A stretch of 6,396 nt of DNA, from the NCBI GenBank assembly GCA_003552605.1, contig PUNN01000440.1, positions 1 to 6,396 on the forward strand, written 5' to 3'. This document shows, in pieces, positions 5,815 through 6,396 of this stretch. Every line of letters starts with the position of its first letter. Within the stretch, counting starts at the first letter, position 1. The position numbers and the translations under genes are program-made. The notes beneath the pieces are model-generated. The model was not told the origin of the DNA. It worked only from the letters and a program-made list of their open reading frames with translations, and made no database searches. The DNA is from Phycisphaeraceae bacterium. Its GTDB lineage: Bacteria > Planctomycetota > Phycisphaerae > Phycisphaerales > Phycisphaeraceae.

Positions 5815-5890
5815 GGGTGGCTCAGCATCCTTCGTGACGCCTCTGAAAGCAGAGATGCTTATCAGTGAATGAGGATATTGAGCCTGACCC
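5815..5890 (+). other. Long-range stem domain in the rRNA leader
   Basis: GGCTCA (5819-5824) pairs with TGAGCC (5879-5884). After a 2x2 internal loop, ATCCT (5827-5831) pairs with AGGAT (5872-5876). A hairpin CTCTG-AAAG-CAGAG (5841-5854) lies inside, and GGG/CCC (5815-5817, 5888-5890) can extend the base. It probably shapes leader folding or pre-rRNA assembly; this is judged from pairing alone. Confidence 0.5.
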
Positions 5891-5957
5891 GCCGGCTTTA
5901 GCCGGCCGGCGGGGCGGTTCATGTCGTGGCGGCCTTTGGGCGGCTGCGGGATGGACC

Positions 5958-5978
5958 GTGACCGGCCCGGTCACTTTT
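5958..5978 (+). terminator. Terminator-like hairpin inside the rRNA leader
   Basis: GTGACCG-GCC-CGGTCAC (5958-5974), a perfect 7-bp stem with a 3-base loop, followed directly by TTTT (5975-5978). The T tract is short, so efficiency would be low. It lies downstream of boxA, where an antiterminated polymerase would read through and an unmodified one might stop. It may equally be a plain processing stem. Confidence 0.35.
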
Positions 5979-6022
5979 CACAGGGTGGCCGGGTGAACAG
6001 GTCAGACCTTGATTCTTCGATG

Positions 6023-6048
6023 CCCAAGCGCTCCTGCGGGAGCGTGGC
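6023..6048 (+). other. Hairpin just before the mature 16S end
   Basis: CGCTCC-TGCG-GGAGCG (6029-6044), with CCA/TGG (6024-6026, 6045-6047) able to extend it across a 2-base bulge. It ends about ten bases before the 16S 5' end and is a likely precursor-processing or folding element. Confidence 0.45.
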
Positions 6049-6056
6049 AACGATAT

Positions 6057-6396
6057 GAATTGAAGAGTTTGATCCTGGCTCAGATTGAACGCTGGCGGCA
6101 TGGCTAAAACATGCAAGTCGAACGCGAAACCACCTTCGGGTGGGAGTAGAGTGGCGTAAGGGCGAGTAATGCGTTTCTAACGTGCCCCAAGGTCGGGGAT
6201 AGCTCGGGGAAACCCGGGGTAATACCTGATAATCCGGACGTGCCACATGGCGTGTCCGGCAAAGGCTTGCTGCCTTGGGATCGGGGAACGTGCTATCAGG
6301 TTGTTGGTGAGGTAACGGCTCACCAAGCCTCAGACGGCTAGCGGGTGTGAGAGCACGACCCGCCGCATCGGGACTGAGACACTGCCCGGACTCCTA
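6057..6396 (+). rRNA. 16S ribosomal RNA, 5' part (runs off the window)
   Basis: The first ~340 bases of 16S rRNA. The mature end is placed at 6057 by matching GAATTGAAGAG to the E. coli AAATTGAAGAG. The universal AGAGTTTGATCCTGGCTCAG follows at 6064-6083, then GAACGCTGGCGGCATGG and ACATGCAAGTCGAACG. Helix 6 is a short CCACC-TTCG-GGTGG stem (6130-6143). The window ends at ACTCCTA, equivalent to E. coli position ~344, so length and spacing agree with E. coli to within a few bases. CACTGCCCGGACTCC, in place of the usual CACGGYCCAGACTCC, together with the AGTAGAGTGGCGTAAGGG block, suggests Planctomycetota, probably Phycisphaerae-like. The rest of the operon is outside the window, so I cannot say whether 23S and 5S are linked. 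Confidence 0.97.

Larger units (their letters stand above)
5656..6056 (+). other. Transcribed 5' leader of the rRNA operon
   Basis: About 400 bases from P2 to the mature 16S end. I see no protein or tRNA gene in it. After the boxB/boxA pair it is a series of stems: 5725-5730 with 5743-5748, CCGGGC/GCCCGG at 5748-5753 with 5763-5768, CGGGG/CCCCG at 5775-5779 with 5790-5794, the long domain 5815-5890, CCCGCCGGC with GCCGGCGGG at 5888-5913, the terminator-like stem 5958-5974, and the pre-16S hairpin. Some of these compete for the same bases. The upstream half of the RNase III processing stem should lie here, but its partner would be beyond the window. Confidence 0.75.

Noticed and set aside
5479..5922. 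Open - strand frame of 147 codons opposite the rRNA promoters and leader
   Set aside because: It is antisense to strong promoters and boxA, with no domain and no ribosome site.
5971..6246. Open - strand frame of 91 codons at the start of 16S
   Set aside because: It is antisense to rRNA; spurious proteins over 16S are a known annotation artefact.

Overview
The right edge of the window is the first ~340 bases of a 16S rRNA gene on the + strand. Its bacterial core reads cleanly, and it carries a block typical of Planctomycetota (ACTGAGACACTGCCCGGACTCCTA, preceded by an AGCGGGTGTGAGAGCACGACCCGCC-type stem). Together with the high-GC coding style, this points to a planctomycete, most likely of the Phycisphaerae type. 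That placement is from memory of 16S patterns, not from a search.

Positions 5100 to 1 (- strand) hold one compact operon of five genes. In transcription order they are a six-pass membrane protein of the glycerophosphodiester-phosphodiesterase membrane-domain type, a DUF4129 protein, a DUF4350 protein, a MoxR-type AAA+ ATPase, and a DUF58 protein that runs off the left edge. The first four genes overlap by 1, 20 and 17 bases, which implies translational coupling. DUF58 follows after a ~120-base gap. MoxR with DUF58, DUF4129 and DUF4350 is a recurring bacterial neighbourhood. The usual interpretation is a MoxR chaperone-like ATPase acting on a membrane-anchored, von Willebrand-A-like partner (DUF58), with the other membrane proteins forming or regulating a cell-envelope complex. 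The client is not known.

Positions 5101 to 6056 contain no credible protein gene but are rich in non-coding signals. Next to the operon is a possible - strand promoter, then a 77-base branched inverted repeat (5225-5301). Abutting that is a long imperfect palindrome (core 5310-5475, about 50 paired bases, bounded by GTAG and CTAC). Its apex carries a GGACCCCC tandem repeat. Next come two tandem sigma70-type promoters for the rRNA operon (P1 5510-5538, P2 5624-5651). An 18-bp perfect dyad that resembles two facing DnaA boxes lies between them. The transcribed leader of ~400 bases has a boxB-like hairpin, a clear boxA antitermination site, several strong stems (one terminator-like) and a hairpin just before the mature 16S 5' end.

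The protein genes are a recognised kind of cluster. The least explained part of the window is the 250-base palindromic island between the two divergent transcription units.
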